Source of the DNA: Candidatus Nitrospira nitrosa
GTDB taxonomy: Bacteria > Nitrospirota > Nitrospiria > Nitrospirales > Nitrospiraceae
Direction of reading: 5' to 3'
DNA: 64,000 nucleotides
Assembly (NCBI RefSeq): GCF_001458735.1
Contig: NZ_CZQA01000015.1
Coordinates: 1-64,000 of the forward strand
The notes under the pieces were generated by a model that searched no databases, was not told the DNA's origin, and saw nothing but the letters and a program-made list of their open reading frames with translations. The translations under genes were made by a program, and so were the position numbers. This document shows, in pieces, positions 46,073 through 55,567 of the stretch (position 1 is its first letter; the number at the start of each line of letters is the position of its first letter).

Positions 46073-46726
46073 CTACACCATGGGCTGTGTCCTGGCACCG
46101 TCCTCTGTTTGAGCCAGGAGACGGACCATATTCATTCGTGGCTGTTTTTCCGTCATAATCTGGTACACATACCGACTTTTGAGATCCAGATCCGGCCACC
46201 CGATTTCAGGCAGGTGCATAAGTAAACCGAATAACGCTCTGTTCACGTTGCGATGTCCGACGATCAGGATGACGCCGCCGTTTTCACGGGCGAGAATGTC
46301 ACCGAATGAGGCCTTGACCCGTTTCGCAAGGTCGAGGAAACATTCTCCTCCCGGAATGCGGTAGTGGCGTTTATCTTTTTTATGTTCCTGCCAAATTGCG
46401 CTGGCTTCGGGATCACGGGTATCTCGAAAGCGGCCTTCGAGGACTCCCATATGCAGTTCATTCAATTCGGGTGTGCGCTGAATCGGTAGACCATGGTGTT
46501 CTGCCGTCAGTCGAGCGGTCTCGATTGTTCGCGTCAAGGCGCTCGTGTAGATTCCCGTTAACGCGACCTGTCGAAGCCGATCGGCAAGGAGTTGGCCCTT
46601 CTGGATACCATTTGAAGAGAGCGAGGTGTCGAGCTGGCCGGACACACGTTTTTCTCGGTTCAACAGACTTTCCCCATGCCGAACCAGGTAGACTGTGGTG
46701 TGGCGGACTGTTGTCTGGGTAATCAC
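46073..46726 (-). CDS. Histidine phosphatase (phosphoglycerate mutase-like)
   Basis: This 217-residue enzyme has the RHG motif LVRHGESLLNREKRVSGQ, YTSALTRTIETA, the acid ELNELHMGVLEG, and the second His in IVGHRNVNRALFG. All catalytic residues of the branch-1 histidine phosphatases are present. It should dephosphorylate a small substrate in the cytoplasm. Four-base overlap with the kinase before it, and four-base spacing to the kinase after it, suggest it acts on the kinase product or a sugar phosphate in the same pathway. GpmB/CobC-type functions are less likely in this context. Confidence 0.88.
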   Translation of the reverse strand: MITQTTVRHTTVYLVRHGESLLNREKRVSGQLDTSLSSNGIQKGQLLADRLRQVALTGIYTSALTRTIETARLTAEHHGLPIQRTPELNELHMGVLEGRFRDTRDPEASAIWQEHKKDKRHYRIPGGECFLDLAKRVKASFGDILARENGGVILIVGHRNVNRALFGLLMHLPEIGWPDLDLKSRYVYQIMTEKQPRMNMVRLLAQTEDGARTQPMV

Positions 46727-48213
46727 TGTCCACGGTTCCTTTCACAGGTGGTTGTCAATTCGTCAATCGGCAACAGTAATGAACCGGTCTTGGAAATGTC
46801 GTCAGCGAGGTTGAGTAGGAGTTCCATTAACCCTAATCGACCGTCCTTGAGACGAGTCACGCAACGATATGAGCGCTCGGTGACCAAGGCCATGGTGGTA
46901 AACCAGGCGAGCGTTGGATGGTCAAGCTTCCATGGTGTCCGTTGATTGTAGTGCTGGAGAAATGCCTGCAGTGGGCCTGCTAGCTGAGACAATGGCATCT
47001 GCTTCGCCAATGCCGTTGTCAGTAATCCGGCAATAAAACTGCCGATATCCTGACCAGGATGTCCCTGATAAACGTTGTCAAGATCGATCAAGGCAATGCT
47101 ATCGTGTGTCAGGAACAGATTCTTCATGTGGAGATCACCGTGAAGCGTCGCGGTCGGCCCAAGAGAAATGGTTTTGGCCTGTGCTCTTAATCGATCCCGC
47201 AGCGGAGCCAGTGTGGGGCGGCAAGATGGTCGGCACTGCATCAAGATGGATCCAACGACTTCGAGCTTGTCGAGTAGCTCCAACACTGGGGTAGACGGAA
47301 TATTCGACAAAGGGGTTGTGTGGAACGTGGCGACGGTGTGGGCCGCTTTCTTCAGAAGGGTAATGCCGGCTGGGGTTTCAATGGAGTGGTTCTCCAGCGT
47401 AGTGCCCTGAATACCTTCTTGCCAGAGGGTTTTGAGGCGTGTGTCATACCACACCGGCCGCGCGAGTCCGAGCCGCCCACTGCGTCGGGCCTCACTGTCC
47501 CAGAGTTGCCGCATCACCAGATCTGTCTGAGCCCCTTCTTCGTTGTAATAAGTCTTACCGAAGATCGTCAGTGTCTGCCTCGTCTCCTGGGATGAGTGAA
47601 TCAGTTCAAATGATGTCTGCACCGTGCAGGTGTGTTCCCCGACATAGTGCATCACACGGGATTTGGTATCGGCCACCTGCCAGCCTGTGCCTACATGCGC
47701 CAGGATCCAGCTGGGCGGAATGTTCGATGTGCTGAAGGCTGCGTGGCTGGAGGCCGGCAGTGTGTGCATCTTGCGATCGTTTGGAAAGCTCCAGAGAACC
47801 ATCTCGACCTCGGGAAGATGGATCAGTGGCTTCCCGAATCTCGGCTGCACGAGGGCCCGTGTCGAGGCCTTTTCCCATTGTGGCAGCGAGCGGCCGTCCG
47901 GGAACGCACGGCCGCAGAGAATCTGTTCCCCTCTCTCTCCCGTTTCGACGTTCTCGACGTTCAGGCGATAGCTGACCATGCAGGACGATGTCGGTTTGTA
48001 CCGGATCTGGATAATGTCGCACTGCCGGATCAGGAATCGGTCTCGAACACTGGCCGAGTCGAACATGCCATTCCACAACGTCTTTCTCATGGCTTCTGTG
48101 TCTAAGATCATCGAAAGCTGTGGCAGTCGGACATCCATTGGAATGTCGTCACGTCCATCACGCTGAGAAGTTCGAGATGTCCCTGTTGTCGGGATCACGG
48201 TGTTATTCATCAT
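46723..48213 (-). CDS. APH-like kinase, second of two
   Basis: This 496-residue protein has an intact APH/choline-kinase loop, LHGDLHMKNLFL, and metal site IALIDLDNVYQGHPGQDIG. The N-terminal lobe contains IIQIRYKPTSSCMVSYRL, with the likely ATP-binding Lys. It is a paralogue of the kinase encoded on the other side of the phosphatase gene: both have the layout kinase lobe, long spacer, catalytic loop in the C-terminal third. The ATG at 48213 starts two bases after the heparinase-family stop. It probably phosphorylates a sugar or lipid intermediate of the operon. Confidence 0.82.
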   Translation of the reverse strand: MMNNTVIPTTGTSRTSQRDGRDDIPMDVRLPQLSMILDTEAMRKTLWNGMFDSASVRDRFLIRQCDIIQIRYKPTSSCMVSYRLNVENVETGERGEQILCGRAFPDGRSLPQWEKASTRALVQPRFGKPLIHLPEVEMVLWSFPNDRKMHTLPASSHAAFSTSNIPPSWILAHVGTGWQVADTKSRVMHYVGEHTCTVQTSFELIHSSQETRQTLTIFGKTYYNEEGAQTDLVMRQLWDSEARRSGRLGLARPVWYDTRLKTLWQEGIQGTTLENHSIETPAGITLLKKAAHTVATFHTTPLSNIPSTPVLELLDKLEVVGSILMQCRPSCRPTLAPLRDRLRAQAKTISLGPTATLHGDLHMKNLFLTHDSIALIDLDNVYQGHPGQDIGSFIAGLLTTALAKQMPLSQLAGPLQAFLQHYNQRTPWKLDHPTLAWFTTMALVTERSYRCVTRLKDGRLGLMELLLNLADDISKTGSLLLPIDELTTTCERNRGQ

Positions 48214-48215
48214 GG

Positions 48216-50216
48216 CTAGGCGTGATGTTGAAATAGTGGTCGACCATCGCTGCCTGTGCGCGTGACGCACACATGATCTGTATAGGAAGGCACGAGTGAG
48301 GCATTGTCTTGGACTTGATGCTCGATAAAGACCAGTTCATCGCAATACTGATGGCTATTCGTGTGAGCGATGGTGATAGACACAGTTGCCCGATGTTTTC
48401 CTCCCACCGGTCCGACGATGTCAGAGATCTGTTGAGTAGCGATGGAAATCTTTGGTGTCTCGTGCTTGTAGGGGTACAAGACGGTCAGAAAGCACGTGCT
48501 TGAGGCATCTTGCGTCAGCTGGACGATCGGCGCCCGTTCTTTCTTGCCGTACGAAATGGAGACAAAACCTTCCTCGATGGAGGGGCGCACGGTCGGCACC
48601 AGCGGCTGTGCAAGGATTAGCTTGGGCGAGTAGACTGACAAGGTGTCGTGCGACCGCGAGAGCGAAACCTCCCCTTGTGCGGATGGTGCGAAATGGAAGT
48701 GAAGGTCATACCGGTGGGATTCGTCTGCACGCAGGAGGTCAAAAATGATCCAGTACTCTCCGTTGATGAACAGCACCTTCCGTTCATGAATCACCGGATA
48801 CTCATAGCTACGCGCTATACCATGCAGATAGTCGAGTCCGGGCTTGCTGACAAATGCGGCCACCGTTCGTTCAGGGTCCGGCCCTGAAATCTTGAACCGA
48901 TTCCTTTTCCACTCATACCGAGTTTGATTTCGCCCATCGACCAGCACAGTATTGTGGTAGGCGGTGCTACGAAAGATGCCGCGCCAGTTGACGGGGCCTG
49001 ATTCATCATAGGTATAGCGACCTGGGTCCACGATCAGTGGTCTGCCATAGGCATAGGCTTCGAAACTGAATAGATCGAGATGTCCATGATTGCCGGCGCC
49101 GAGAGGTCCGCCATCAAAGATCAAATAGCGTTCGTCCTCATAGGGTGCATCCTGGTCACCCCAGCCGCTTCGCAATACATAATAGCCGCTATGGGGAAAT
49201 CCTTTTGATCGCACAGTTGGAGCGTGTCCTTTTTCTCCTCGCGACGCGACGTACAAGAGGTCTTCCCCTCCATAGAGGTCATAGCCCTGCTGCAAGAGGT
49301 CCAGGAAACAGCGGCTATCGCCATCGCTGAGGGCGGGGATCAGGCCGTCTGGTCGATGGGAATAGAGCGAAAACTCCAAAGCCTTCCTGATCAGCTGATC
49401 AAACTGCTCCGGCATTTCGATCTGGTTGAGGCGCGCCAGCCTATTGATCCAGAGATAGTTCTTGAGTACCAAATGGTGGTAATCGGTGGATTGCTCACAA
49501 TGGACACCATCGGGTTGCAGATCAAATTGAATGTTTTTGACCAGCTCATCTCGCGACCACCGGAGCCATTCGGGGGATTCAACGAATTCGGGGAACACGA
49601 CCGCAGCCAAAAAGATCGCGCAGAGCTCCAAGGTCCGGTGGTTCCGAGACGGCGTGACATGGTCTCGAAGGTACGAGACCTGGTGGTGCAGCGATTCCAG
49701 AAAAGAACGATAGAAATCTGGGGTGACGCAGCTCGGTAGGGTAGCGTTCACAAAATAGTAGTGCGCGAAGATCCAATTCTGAATCCGCCGTCCTGCAACG
49801 TCGCTGGGGAGGAAATCGAGCGGAACCGTTCGAATCCAAGAACTCGTGAGATCAACCCATTTCTCGACGTATCGACGATCATCTGTTTCACGATAGGCCA
49901 TACCGAGCCCGACGGCGTAATAGAATTTATGCAGCAGGATCAGCCATTCCTGGTCGCTGCTGAGGTTCGTGAGCCAGAGCGGTGATGCGGTAAAGATGTG
50001 ACGTTCGCCGTTGAACTCAAACTCATTCATCAGTATGTCGTCCATCTTCGGGCGTGCCGTTTCACCCGCATCAGGGACCGGGAAATAGTGGATCGTCGTC
50101 CTGGTCTGGAAATGGTCTAGTAAGGCGTCAACGGTCAAGTCTTGGAAGGGTTCTGTAAAGAGGTGCCGGGAATCCATCTGTTCATTTGAAGGGTGCTGAC
50201 TAGTGGCAAGCTGCAT
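48216..50216 (-). CDS. Heparinase II/III-family polysaccharide lyase-like protein
   Basis: This 666-residue protein has an N-terminal alpha-toroid (about 60-290, e.g. FYYAVGLGMAYRETDDRRYV) and a C-terminal beta-sandwich (about 320-620). NHGHLDLFSFEAYAYG with RPLIVDPGRYTYDE is the heparinase II/III signature, and YHNTVLVDGRNQTRY follows. Such enzymes cleave uronic-acid polysaccharides (alginate, heparin-like). No signal peptide is visible. In synthesis operons they may trim or edit the polymer. The ATG at 50216 overlaps the preceding glycosyltransferase gene by 17 bases; the frame is open further upstream inside that gene but without homology. Confidence 0.85.
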   Translation of the reverse strand: MQLATSQHPSNEQMDSRHLFTEPFQDLTVDALLDHFQTRTTIHYFPVPDAGETARPKMDDILMNEFEFNGERHIFTASPLWLTNLSSDQEWLILLHKFYYAVGLGMAYRETDDRRYVEKWVDLTSSWIRTVPLDFLPSDVAGRRIQNWIFAHYYFVNATLPSCVTPDFYRSFLESLHHQVSYLRDHVTPSRNHRTLELCAIFLAAVVFPEFVESPEWLRWSRDELVKNIQFDLQPDGVHCEQSTDYHHLVLKNYLWINRLARLNQIEMPEQFDQLIRKALEFSLYSHRPDGLIPALSDGDSRCFLDLLQQGYDLYGGEDLLYVASRGEKGHAPTVRSKGFPHSGYYVLRSGWGDQDAPYEDERYLIFDGGPLGAGNHGHLDLFSFEAYAYGRPLIVDPGRYTYDESGPVNWRGIFRSTAYHNTVLVDGRNQTRYEWKRNRFKISGPDPERTVAAFVSKPGLDYLHGIARSYEYPVIHERKVLFINGEYWIIFDLLRADESHRYDLHFHFAPSAQGEVSLSRSHDTLSVYSPKLILAQPLVPTVRPSIEEGFVSISYGKKERAPIVQLTQDASSTCFLTVLYPYKHETPKISIATQQISDIVGPVGGKHRATVSITIAHTNSHQYCDELVFIEHQVQDNASLVPSYTDHVCVTRTGSDGRPLFQHHA

Positions 50217-52842
50217 GGGTTTCCTGGTGGTTGGTGGTGGTCCCAACAGTTTCCATCCGAAAAAGGTCAAAGAGCTGTTTCGTGGTCTGATTCGAGTCAA
50301 AGAGTCGGCACATCGTCTCACGCCCTGCGTGAGCAAGACTGTTGCGGAAGTTGGAGTCGACCAACAGTTCTTCGATGGCTTTCGCGAGTGCCACCGGGTC
50401 GCGTGGTGCGACCAGCAGGCCATTACGTCGATCTTCAATAATTTCCGGAATGCCGGAGACTAATGTGGAAATCACAGGGACTCCGGAGGCCATGGCTTCG
50501 GCGAGGACGTTCGGGATGCCGTCTCGATCACCGTTGTCCACGATATGACAGGGGAGTACGAAGACCGTCGCCTCTTGATAGATCGCACGGAGCGCGTCTT
50601 GTGTCACACCCGGTTCGATTGAGATTACTTCTTCAAGCCCATACCGGCGAATCAGGTCCTGTACCACATCGGTCTGCTCATCCGGTTCACCGACGATCCG
50701 GCAGCGGAACGGGATTCCGTGCTCATGAATGAGCCGACAGGCCTCGATCAAAAAGGGAAACCCTTTCTTTTCGACGAAGCGTCCGACCGACAGGATTGTC
50801 GGGATTGCCAGCGTCTCTCGGTCAATGGCGGGAGCGAAACGCGTCGTATCGACTCCATGATAGATGGTGTGTATGGGTGCACTCTGTGGGGAGACACCCC
50901 GTAAGTGATGATGGTTGGCTGCTGTGCAGGTCACGACGAACTTCGCTCGACGTAGCTTAAGTGACAGCAGATCGCCGGGGTTCAGTTTAGGTAGATAAAT
51001 GTCCTTGGCGTGGGCGGTAAAGCTGAAGGGGAGGTCGCTCAGCATGCTTGCGAACATCGCCATGGTTGTCGCGCCATGGCAAAAGTGGGCGTGCAGATGA
51101 CGGATGTTTCCTGAAACGAGAACGCAGTCGGCGATCGCACCAGCACGAATAAAATCCTTGTAGAACACTTTCTTGGGCCACGAGAAGAAACTGCTCCTAT
51201 AGCTCAAGCTCAATATCCAGGCTTCCCATGCGGCATGCAGATATCGGCGCGGAACGGTACGAATGAGTCGAGCATGACTAGAACAATATCGGGGAAGATT
51301 TGCGATCAGCCAGGACAGAAATCCGCTGTCTGTCTTCTCGCTATCTTCGGGCAGATAGGTGAGCGGTGAAATAAGAGCCTTTCCATGAGGACCGGTACAG
51401 TTCGTTTCGCCTTGAAACGCAGAGAAGAGGCGAAGCTGAAGCCCCATCTGCTCCAAGAGCAGAATTTCATTGTTGATGAAGGCTTCCGATCGGCGAGGGA
51501 ATCCCTTCAAGATATAGCCGATCGCGCTGTCGGACGAGTGGGTTGCTATCTTGTCTTGGTCTGGATTCGAGAAGGGTTCTACTGGCTGCGATAGCGCTGC
51601 ATCCGTCGGTGCCGTTCCCGTGAGAAAAAGCGCTTTAAGATGGTGGCTTGCATAGCCGGAGGAAAAGTGTTGCTCAATGGTCTCACGCCCGGCTTGTCCT
51701 AAGCGTTGCCGGATTGCCGGATTATCCAGAAGATGGGCGAGGGCCAGCGCTAGCGCTTCAGGGTCGCGCTGGGGAACAAGAAGACCGTTGTGATCGTGTC
51801 GGACAAGTTCCGGAATACCTGAAACTCCAGTCGTGACGACGGGGAGTCGGCATGCCATGGCTTCCATGAGGACGTTCGGAATCCCGTCGCGATCGCCGTC
51901 CTGAGCGACCTGACAGGGAAGGGCAAAGATGTCGGCACGCTGGTAGAGCCCCACGACTTCTTCGAGTGGTTGTTGTCCCATCAACATGACGAGATGTTCG
52001 AGATGGAACTCTTGAATCAGCGCTTCCATAGCGGATTGCAAGGGACCGAATCCGACGATGCAGCAGTGAAACCGGTAGCCACGGATGTTCAGCAAATGGC
52101 AGGCGTGGATGAGCGTGAGTAGCCCTTTCTTTTCTCGAAAACGTGCGACACTTATGATCGCGGGGATCGCCGACGGTGCAGTAGGATGATCGTGCTGTAG
52201 CCGGTCGAATCGGGCCAGATTCAGGCCGTGGTAGAGACGAAGCAGCGGGGTACCGTTGTCCGACAGACGTTGGAGGTACTGCCGATTATCCTCGGTGCAG
52301 GTAATGACGAATTCCGCATGGTGCATTTTCCGTTGGAGTGTGGCTGGTGGCGTGAGGAAGATATCCTTTGCGTGGCAGGTCATGCTGTACGGAATGTCTG
52401 TCAGCCGGTGAGCCAGTTCAGCGACGCTCGTGGGGGCATTCGCAAAGTGGACGTGGAGGTGACCGATGCGTTGGTTGAGAAGCGCTACAGCGAGTGAACC
52501 GGCCTGGAGAAACTTTGGCCACGAGGGCTGCTCGGTGGATCGACGCCAAAATTGAACGGTTGAGACATACCGCCGAGGGGAGATGATGAAGAGTCGAAGA
52601 TGGGCCCATAACGGATTGTGGCGCAAGGTGCCGAGCGAGCGAGGCAGATAGGTGACCGATGCGCGGACTTGGCCGACCAAATCGTGGGTGACGGGATCGG
52701 TAGGCGGCTCAAGGGCGAAGACCGACAAGTCCAGTCCCAGGGCTTCCAAGTCTAAGACTTCTTGAAGAATGAAGGTCTCTGAGACCTTGGGAAAAACCTT
52801 GACCAGGTACCCAATTGTTTTCGTCGAGGGCTGGCTGAGCAT
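50200..52842 (-). CDS. Tandem GT4-GT4 glycosyltransferase fusion
   Basis: This 880-residue protein contains two full GT4 enzymes in a row. Copy 1 (about 8-405) has GYLVKVFPKVSETFI, HVHFANAPTSVAELA, ISVARFREKKGLLTLI and VLMEAMACRLPVVTT. Copy 2 (about 440-870) has GYILKGFPRRSEAFI, HAHFCHGATTMAMFA, LSVGRFVEKKGFPFLI and VLAEAMASGVPVIST. The two are clearly paralogous and each retains the C-terminal E-x7-E region (PNVLMEAM, PNVLAEAM). A linker of about 30 residues separates them. It could add two successive sugars or act as a polymerase with alternating donors. It starts three bases after the preceding gene. Confidence 0.9.
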   Translation of the reverse strand: MLSQPSTKTIGYLVKVFPKVSETFILQEVLDLEALGLDLSVFALEPPTDPVTHDLVGQVRASVTYLPRSLGTLRHNPLWAHLRLFIISPRRYVSTVQFWRRSTEQPSWPKFLQAGSLAVALLNQRIGHLHVHFANAPTSVAELAHRLTDIPYSMTCHAKDIFLTPPATLQRKMHHAEFVITCTEDNRQYLQRLSDNGTPLLRLYHGLNLARFDRLQHDHPTAPSAIPAIISVARFREKKGLLTLIHACHLLNIRGYRFHCCIVGFGPLQSAMEALIQEFHLEHLVMLMGQQPLEEVVGLYQRADIFALPCQVAQDGDRDGIPNVLMEAMACRLPVVTTGVSGIPELVRHDHNGLLVPQRDPEALALALAHLLDNPAIRQRLGQAGRETIEQHFSSGYASHHLKALFLTGTAPTDAALSQPVEPFSNPDQDKIATHSSDSAIGYILKGFPRRSEAFINNEILLLEQMGLQLRLFSAFQGETNCTGPHGKALISPLTYLPEDSEKTDSGFLSWLIANLPRYCSSHARLIRTVPRRYLHAAWEAWILSLSYRSSFFSWPKKVFYKDFIRAGAIADCVLVSGNIRHLHAHFCHGATTMAMFASMLSDLPFSFTAHAKDIYLPKLNPGDLLSLKLRRAKFVVTCTAANHHHLRGVSPQSAPIHTIYHGVDTTRFAPAIDRETLAIPTILSVGRFVEKKGFPFLIEACRLIHEHGIPFRCRIVGEPDEQTDVVQDLIRRYGLEEVISIEPGVTQDALRAIYQEATVFVLPCHIVDNGDRDGIPNVLAEAMASGVPVISTLVSGIPEIIEDRRNGLLVAPRDPVALAKAIEELLVDSNFRNSLAHAGRETMCRLFDSNQTTKQLFDLFRMETVGTTTNHQETHAACH

Positions 52843-52845
52843 GGG

Positions 52846-54120
52846 TCAAGCCATCCATTTCTGTGCCACCACGGTTCCGATCTCTCGAAACCGAGGTGAG
52901 TGACGGAGGTGCGCCGCAGTCATCTTGTGCTGTTGAGTCGCAAGGAATAATTGTTTCATGGCTTTGGATACAGTGATCGCACCATTAAGCGGGATGCCGA
53001 TGTCCTGGGGGCGAGGAGGCCGTGGCTGTTGGAACGACCGTGTGATAGCACGGAACAGGCTGTCCGGAGTGAGTTCTGTAGGGTGAATCATGCTGAGTAG
53101 GCCCTTGGCTGCTAGTCGTTCGGCTCGGATACATTGCTCAAGTCGCGGATGGACCCTGGGCACGATGATTCCGCGTTGGTTCGCAGTTAAAATTTCTACG
53201 ACGGTGTTGTACCCGCCCATGGACACAACAACGTCAGCCGCGCGCAAGTACTCGTAAAGATGTGGGGTGAAGTCGATAACTTTGAGGGCCAAATCTTCGT
53301 CGGCGGCCTGCTTCAACACGCGGCGTTTATCTGAACACATCAACGGCCCGGTGACGATCAGTGAATCAAACTTGTGGCGACCAGGGTGAATCTTCTCGCG
53401 CAGCATGCGGACATGCGTGTCGACGATGGCATACCCGTCATCACCACCCCCTGGCGTGACGAGCACGAATCGGTCCGTACGCAACCCCAGTTCGTTTCGG
53501 ATTTGTTCCTTCGGACGTGAAGGCTGAGTTCGGCCGATGTAACCGCACGGAATGAGCTTCTGTTTGATGCAGGATGATAGTCCGTATTCCTGAACCGGAT
53601 CATACAACGAGGGGGTGCCGTACAGGAAAATGGCGTCGTAGATATGTTCGAGTAATGGGATGACGCCGGATTTATTCCATTCCTCCGCCACATGACGGGG
53701 ATCGTCCTCAATGTCACGCATCCCGAGTACGAGCTTGGTTTCAGGCAGGAAGGATTTGCAATGTCGCAGGGCGGGAAGTAATTCGCCTTTAATGCCCGCA
53801 GGGGATTTATCAACCAAAAAAATATCTGGTTTCAGCATGCACAAGCTTTCCCAAATGATTCGCTGCCGCAGCTCGATGGTAATATTGATTGGGTGAGGCA
53901 ATGACCGGGAACAGTAGAGCCCGGCTTCATTTTTGGTGAGCGTCGGGAGCTTGATGTATTCTGTGCGGGGCGGCAGCGCATACGTATGGGCCTGCATGGA
54001 GCCGGTTAAAATAACCAACGAAGCATCAGGGATGTGTTCCACCAACTGGCTTGCGATTTCCAGCGTTCGGCGAATGTGGCCGAGGCCGTAACTGTCGTGC
54101 GAGTAGAGCATGATCAGCAT
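52846..54120 (-). CDS. MurG/GT28-like glycosyltransferase
   Basis: This 424-residue GT-B enzyme starts MLIMLYSHDSYGLGHIRRT, the acceptor-side Gly loop, and includes IFLVDKSPAGIKGELLPAL, LVTPGGGDDGYAIVD at the hinge, and VVVSMGGYNTVVEILTANQ with PRVHPRLEQCIRAERL at the donor site. It is a relative of the first domain of the fusion at 42635 (same SMGGYNT / SMAGYNT pattern). It is the first gene of the compact glycan operon. The donor is not known. Confidence 0.87.
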   Translation of the reverse strand: MLIMLYSHDSYGLGHIRRTLEIASQLVEHIPDASLVILTGSMQAHTYALPPRTEYIKLPTLTKNEAGLYCSRSLPHPINITIELRQRIIWESLCMLKPDIFLVDKSPAGIKGELLPALRHCKSFLPETKLVLGMRDIEDDPRHVAEEWNKSGVIPLLEHIYDAIFLYGTPSLYDPVQEYGLSSCIKQKLIPCGYIGRTQPSRPKEQIRNELGLRTDRFVLVTPGGGDDGYAIVDTHVRMLREKIHPGRHKFDSLIVTGPLMCSDKRRVLKQAADEDLALKVIDFTPHLYEYLRAADVVVSMGGYNTVVEILTANQRGIIVPRVHPRLEQCIRAERLAAKGLLSMIHPTELTPDSLFRAITRSFQQPRPPRPQDIGIPLNGAITVSKAMKQLFLATQQHKMTAAHLRHSPRFREIGTVVAQKWMA

Positions 54121-54180
54121 AGGTTCAGTTCCATCCTTCGCTATCTGAAACCTCTGGGGCTCGATAGAAGAGACGTTTGG

Positions 54181-54714
54181 TCACGATTGCTCCGATATCC
54201 TGCTCAAGCTTGTGCTGATACATTCGGTTCTGTCCGTTTCAGATAAGGTCATGTTCGTTGGACGAGGTGAATCGCATTTCGTAAACGGTTCGGCCCCCAT
54301 TGTTTCCGTAGAGTCTCTCAGCCGTTCAAGGGGCGGCCAGCGCCGTTCGCTACGGACGCCGCTCGCTTCGAGGCGCGTGACGGTTGCGATGAGATCGTCG
54401 AAGCAGAACGGTTTCGCGAGATAGGCATCCGCACCAGCACTTCGGCTCGCCTTTTCCATTTCAGCCGTTCCCTTGGCCGTCATGAGCAGAATGGAGGATC
54501 TCACCCCTCGCTGTCTGAGGGCTCGACAGATGTCGAGTCCGTCATCAGGCCCCAGAAAGATATCGAGGATGATGACGTCGTAGGTGCAGGTTGCGGTGAG
54601 ATCCAGGGTTTGCGCTTTGCTTGACGCGATGGCGACTTCGTACGATTCAGCTTCAAGTCCGCGCTTCATGAAGCTCACAATCCGTTCATCATCTTCCACG
54701 ATTAGAATGTGCAC
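54181..54714 (-). CDS. Receiver-only response regulator
   Basis: This 177-residue protein has a CheY-like receiver (1-118): acidic pocket VEDDE, phospho-acceptor Asp in DVIILDIFLGPDDG, Thr in LLMTAKG and Lys in YLAKPFCFDDL. The remaining 60 residues are polar and carry no recognisable output domain. A GTG start at 54714 (VHILIVEDD) with AGAGGA upstream is preferred. It lies 144 bp downstream of the OmpR-type regulator and 60 bp upstream of the glycan operon. It might work by protein contact or accept phosphate from the histidine kinase nearby. Confidence 0.83.
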   Translation of the reverse strand: MHILIVEDDERIVSFMKRGLEAESYEVAIASSKAQTLDLTATCTYDVIILDIFLGPDDGLDICRALRQRGVRSSILLMTAKGTAEMEKASRSAGADAYLAKPFCFDDLIATVTRLEASGVRSERRWPPLERLRDSTETMGAEPFTKCDSPRPTNMTLSETDRTECISTSLSRISEQS

Positions 54715-54858
54715 AGCTGTCCTCTGTCTGGGTGCCGTGAAACGCACTATGGTCAGGAGGCTACTGTACGTGAACGAGATGAGAGGCGACTGAGAGCGAG
54801 ATGAGAAATTGATAAGAACTGAGATGCGTGCCCAGTTGGAATTATCTCAGTGGGTCGA

Positions 54859-55554
54859 TCAAGCTGGTTGATTGTCAGAGATCTTGTATCCGAAATCTCG
54901 CACGGTCTGAATCAGTTTTGTCTGCGAGCCGCTGTCGAGTTTTTTTCGCAGGTACCCGATGTACACATCGACGGTATTGGTCAGAGTGTCATGGTGATAG
55001 CCCCAGACCTGTTCCAGGATGGATGTGCGATTAAGTGCTTTGTTGGGATTGGACATCAGGAATGCGAGCAGATCGAATTCTTTCCTGGTCAAGGCAATCA
55101 CGTCGCCCCCTCGGCGCACTTCGCGGGAGCGTTGGTCAAGCGTGAGATCCGCTACTTGCAATAAGTGGGATGGTTCCTCTCTGTAGGAGGAGCGACGTCG
55201 GAGGAGTGCTTTGATGCGGGCGATGAGTTCTTCGAAGGCAAAGGGCTTGGTGAGATAGTCATCCGCTCCGTGGTCGAAGCCGCTCAGTTTGTCCTCCAGC
55301 GCATCTTTAGCCGTCAGAATCAGAATGGGAGTATGAATTTGTTCGCGGCGTAGATCCTGGCAGACCTCGTGCCCGCTTTTGTCGGGAAGCAGAAGGTCGA
55401 GGATGATCAGGTCATAGGGGGCCATACCTCGTTGGATGCCTTCTTGACCGTCGTGGACGACATCCACCAAATACCCTTCCGCCTCCAACCCGCGCTTGAT
55501 GAAACTCGAGATGCGTTCATCGTCTTCGATCACGAGGATGTGTGTCGCTGCCAT
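54859..55554 (-). CDS. OmpR-family response regulator
   Basis: This 231-residue regulator has a receiver with IEDDERI, Asp in DLIILDLLLPDKSG, and Lys in YLTKPFAFEEL, followed by a winged-helix DNA-binding domain (about 130-227) with VIALTRKEFDLLAFLM and VDVYIGYLRKKLD. It should be phosphorylated by the histidine kinase encoded 13 bp upstream and control transcription. Targets are unknown; the adjacent glycan operon and the porin/binding-protein genes are candidates. Confidence 0.93.
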   Translation of the reverse strand: MAATHILVIEDDERISSFIKRGLEAEGYLVDVVHDGQEGIQRGMAPYDLIILDLLLPDKSGHEVCQDLRREQIHTPILILTAKDALEDKLSGFDHGADDYLTKPFAFEELIARIKALLRRRSSYREEPSHLLQVADLTLDQRSREVRRGGDVIALTRKEFDLLAFLMSNPNKALNRTSILEQVWGYHHDTLTNTVDVYIGYLRKKLDSGSQTKLIQTVRDFGYKISDNQPA

Positions 55555-55567
55555 TAGGTTATGTCCT

